Below are positions 62,740 to 64,000 of a stretch of DNA of 64,000 nt, piece after piece; position 1 is the stretch's first letter; each line of letters opens with the position of its first letter. Made by a program: the position numbers and the translations under genes. The notes under the pieces are model-generated. The model ran no database searches. It saw nothing but the letters and a program-made list of their open reading frames with translations, and was not told where the DNA came from. This DNA is from Hyphomicrobium sp. ghe19 (lineage in GTDB: Bacteria > Pseudomonadota > Alphaproteobacteria > Rhizobiales > Hyphomicrobiaceae): positions 434,001-498,000 of the forward strand of contig NZ_LR743509.1 in the NCBI RefSeq assembly GCF_902712875.1, written 5' to 3'.

Positions 62740-64000
62740 CCGCCGCGGCGCATTTGAGAAAGGGATGGTGTCCCGGTGCGCTTCGGCCGATGCGTTCGGG
62801 CGACGGACTGCTCGTGCGCGTGAGGCCGCGTGCGGGAGCGTTCACGCTTTCGGCGCTTCATGCCGTGGCTGAAACGGCCAAGCACTTCGGCTCGGGCGAG
62901 ATCGATCTTACGAACCGCGGCAATCTACAATTGCGGGGCGTGTCGAATGAGGGCTACGACGCGGCAATCGACGCGCTCCGTGCAGCCTGTTTGATCGACG
63001 AGACGGCGGCGATAGAGGCTGTGCGCAATGTTGTCGTCGATCCGCTGAGCAGTATTGATCCAGCGCGCAGCTATGTCAGGGCTCTCGCTGCCGCATTCGA
63101 AGGCATCGTTGTGGATGACGCGCGCCTCTGGGCGCTGCCGGGAAAATTCGGCGTCAGCTTCTCGGGGACTTCCGAACCGCGCGTCGGTGGCAGGGCGGCC
63201 GACATTATGATCGCATCGGACGGTGATCGCTTCGCCGTTTTTCTCGATGGCGCGGCAGAGGTCTCGTGCGCTGTTTCGGAAGACAATCTGCTGACAGCGG
63301 TTCGCCGTCTCTTGCTGGCTTTTCTCGATTTGGCGGCGAACGATCCGAGCGTCAGGCGCATGCGTGATGCCGTTGCGGCGCACGGCGCTCCGATGATTTT
63401 TGCAAAGGCGGAAGTGCACGCAACGCAGTCGCGGGGCAACGGGGGGATCGATCCTCCTCCGCCTGTCGGATTGCTGGCTCGCGGAGAGCAAGTGTTCGGG
63501 GTTGGCATCGGGCTTCCGTTCGGACGGATCGTTGCCGATCAACTTGATCGCCTTTGCGAGGCTGCGGCGGCGAAGCTCAACGATGTTTTTACAAGCCCGC
63601 AACGAATTCTCGTTTTCCCGGTCAACGATCACGCGCGGGCCGAGGCGTTCATGAAGGTTGCCGACGACATTGGCTTGATTACAGCCGGCAGCGACGTTCG
63701 CTTGGCCATGGACGTTTGCCCCGGATCGCCGGGATGCAAGAATGCAACGACCGACACGCGCGGCGATGCGCAGCGTCTGGTTGACGGTCTCAACGGTTCG
63801 CTCAGCGGTTATACAGTTCACGTCTCGGGGTGCGAGAAAGGTTGCGCGCGGCGGTCCTCGGCGGATTTCACGCTGGTCGCGCGTGAGGGACGCTACGATC
63901 TTATTCGCAACGGATCGCCTCAACTCGCCGGTGTGGGGGCTTTGGTCGCGTTGGCCGAAGTCGAACCCGGCGATATCGGCAACGCCGTATCACGTTTCAT
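62736..64000 (+). CDS. cobG: Precorrin-3B synthase CobG, N-terminal part (runs off window)
   Basis: Iron-sulfur/haem-type monooxygenase of the aerobic pathway (precorrin-3A to precorrin-3B), related to sulfite/nitrite reductases. The frame is open from ATG 62736 (ATGA overlap with the cobN stop) to the window end, at least 421 codons; the stop is outside. Motifs: GWCPGALRPM, TNRGNLQLRGV, and the 4Fe-4S cysteine sites CPGSPGCKNATTD and HVSGCEKGCAR. Presence of CobG marks the oxygen-dependent cobalamin route. Confidence 0.93.
   Translation, partial: MTAAAHLRKGWCPGALRPMRSGDGLLVRVRPRAGAFTLSALHAVAETAKHFGSGEIDLTNRGNLQLRGVSNEGYDAAIDALRAACLIDETAAIEAVRNVVVDPLSSIDPARSYVRALAAAFEGIVVDDARLWALPGKFGVSFSGTSEPRVGGRAADIMIASDGDRFAVFLDGAAEVSCAVSEDNLLTAVRRLLLAFLDLAANDPSVRRMRDAVAAHGAPMIFAKAEVHATQSRGNGGIDPPPPVGLLARGEQVFGVGIGLPFGRIVADQLDRLCEAAAAKLNDVFTSPQRILVFPVNDHARAEAFMKVADDIGLITAGSDVRLAMDVCPGSPGCKNATTDTRGDAQRLVDGLNGSLSGYTVHVSGCEKGCARRSSADFTLVAREGRYDLIRNGSPQLAGVGALVALAEVEPGDIGNAVSRF

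Overview
The window looks like a chromosomal segment of an alphaproteobacterium of the order Hyphomicrobiales (Rhizobiales), possibly Hyphomicrobium or a relative; the genus is an inference. The evidence is high GC with dense, often 1-8 nt overlapping genes, and gene orders typical of that order: cycM divergent from kdsB-pheA; ffs-dnaX-ybaB-recR; def-fmt-truA; murA-DUF2948-hisD-UPF0262; maf-yacG-tRNA-Phe. No phage, transposase or CRISPR array was seen.

Layout. 1-7.5 kb: tad/cpa type IVc pilus operon (end of secretin cpaC, then cpaD, cpaE, cpaF, tadB, tadC) closed by an intrinsic terminator, with a convergent TPR lipoprotein (tadD-like). 7.7-10.5 kb: an M17 aminopeptidase translationally coupled to an NlpC/P60 peptidase, plus an unknown gene. 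10.5-19 kb: minus-strand peptide ABC importer yejA2-yejA1-yejB-yejE-yejF with a GST gene at its end. 19-30.7 kb: housekeeping genes (cycM, kdsB, pheA, SRP RNA, dnaX, ybaB, recR, a MATE exporter, a sugar epimerase, def, fmt, truA, folE). 30.9-41.9 kb: mgtE, a GT25 glycosyltransferase, rnk, tRNA-Thr, murA, hisD, an adenylate cyclase/Crp pair, maf, yacG, tRNA-Phe. 42-51.7 kb: small unknown genes, an orphan ParA, three glycosyltransferase-type genes and the full dTDP-L-rhamnose set rfbCBDA, which together look like a surface polysaccharide locus. 51.9-64 kb: trhO, then an aerobic cobalamin locus.

The cobalamin locus is the most distinctive part. A single protein fuses BluB (makes the lower ligand 5,6-dimethylbenzimidazole) to CobA (first corrin methyltransferase), followed by cobD. 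The cobP-cobO-cobQ arm runs the other way, and a B12 riboswitch controls a third arm, cobW-cobN-cobG, which continues past the right edge. Between riboswitch and cobW lies a previously unnamed 49-codon reading frame with its own ribosome binding site, ending in an ATGA overlap with cobW.

The other candidate regulatory system is a membrane class III adenylate cyclase directly behind a Crp-family regulator with an intact cyclic-nucleotide cassette, placed inside an otherwise conserved housekeeping neighbourhood. Coordinates use the start codon judged most likely, with alternatives stated where the choice is uncertain. All functional calls come from reading motifs and context; no database search was possible.
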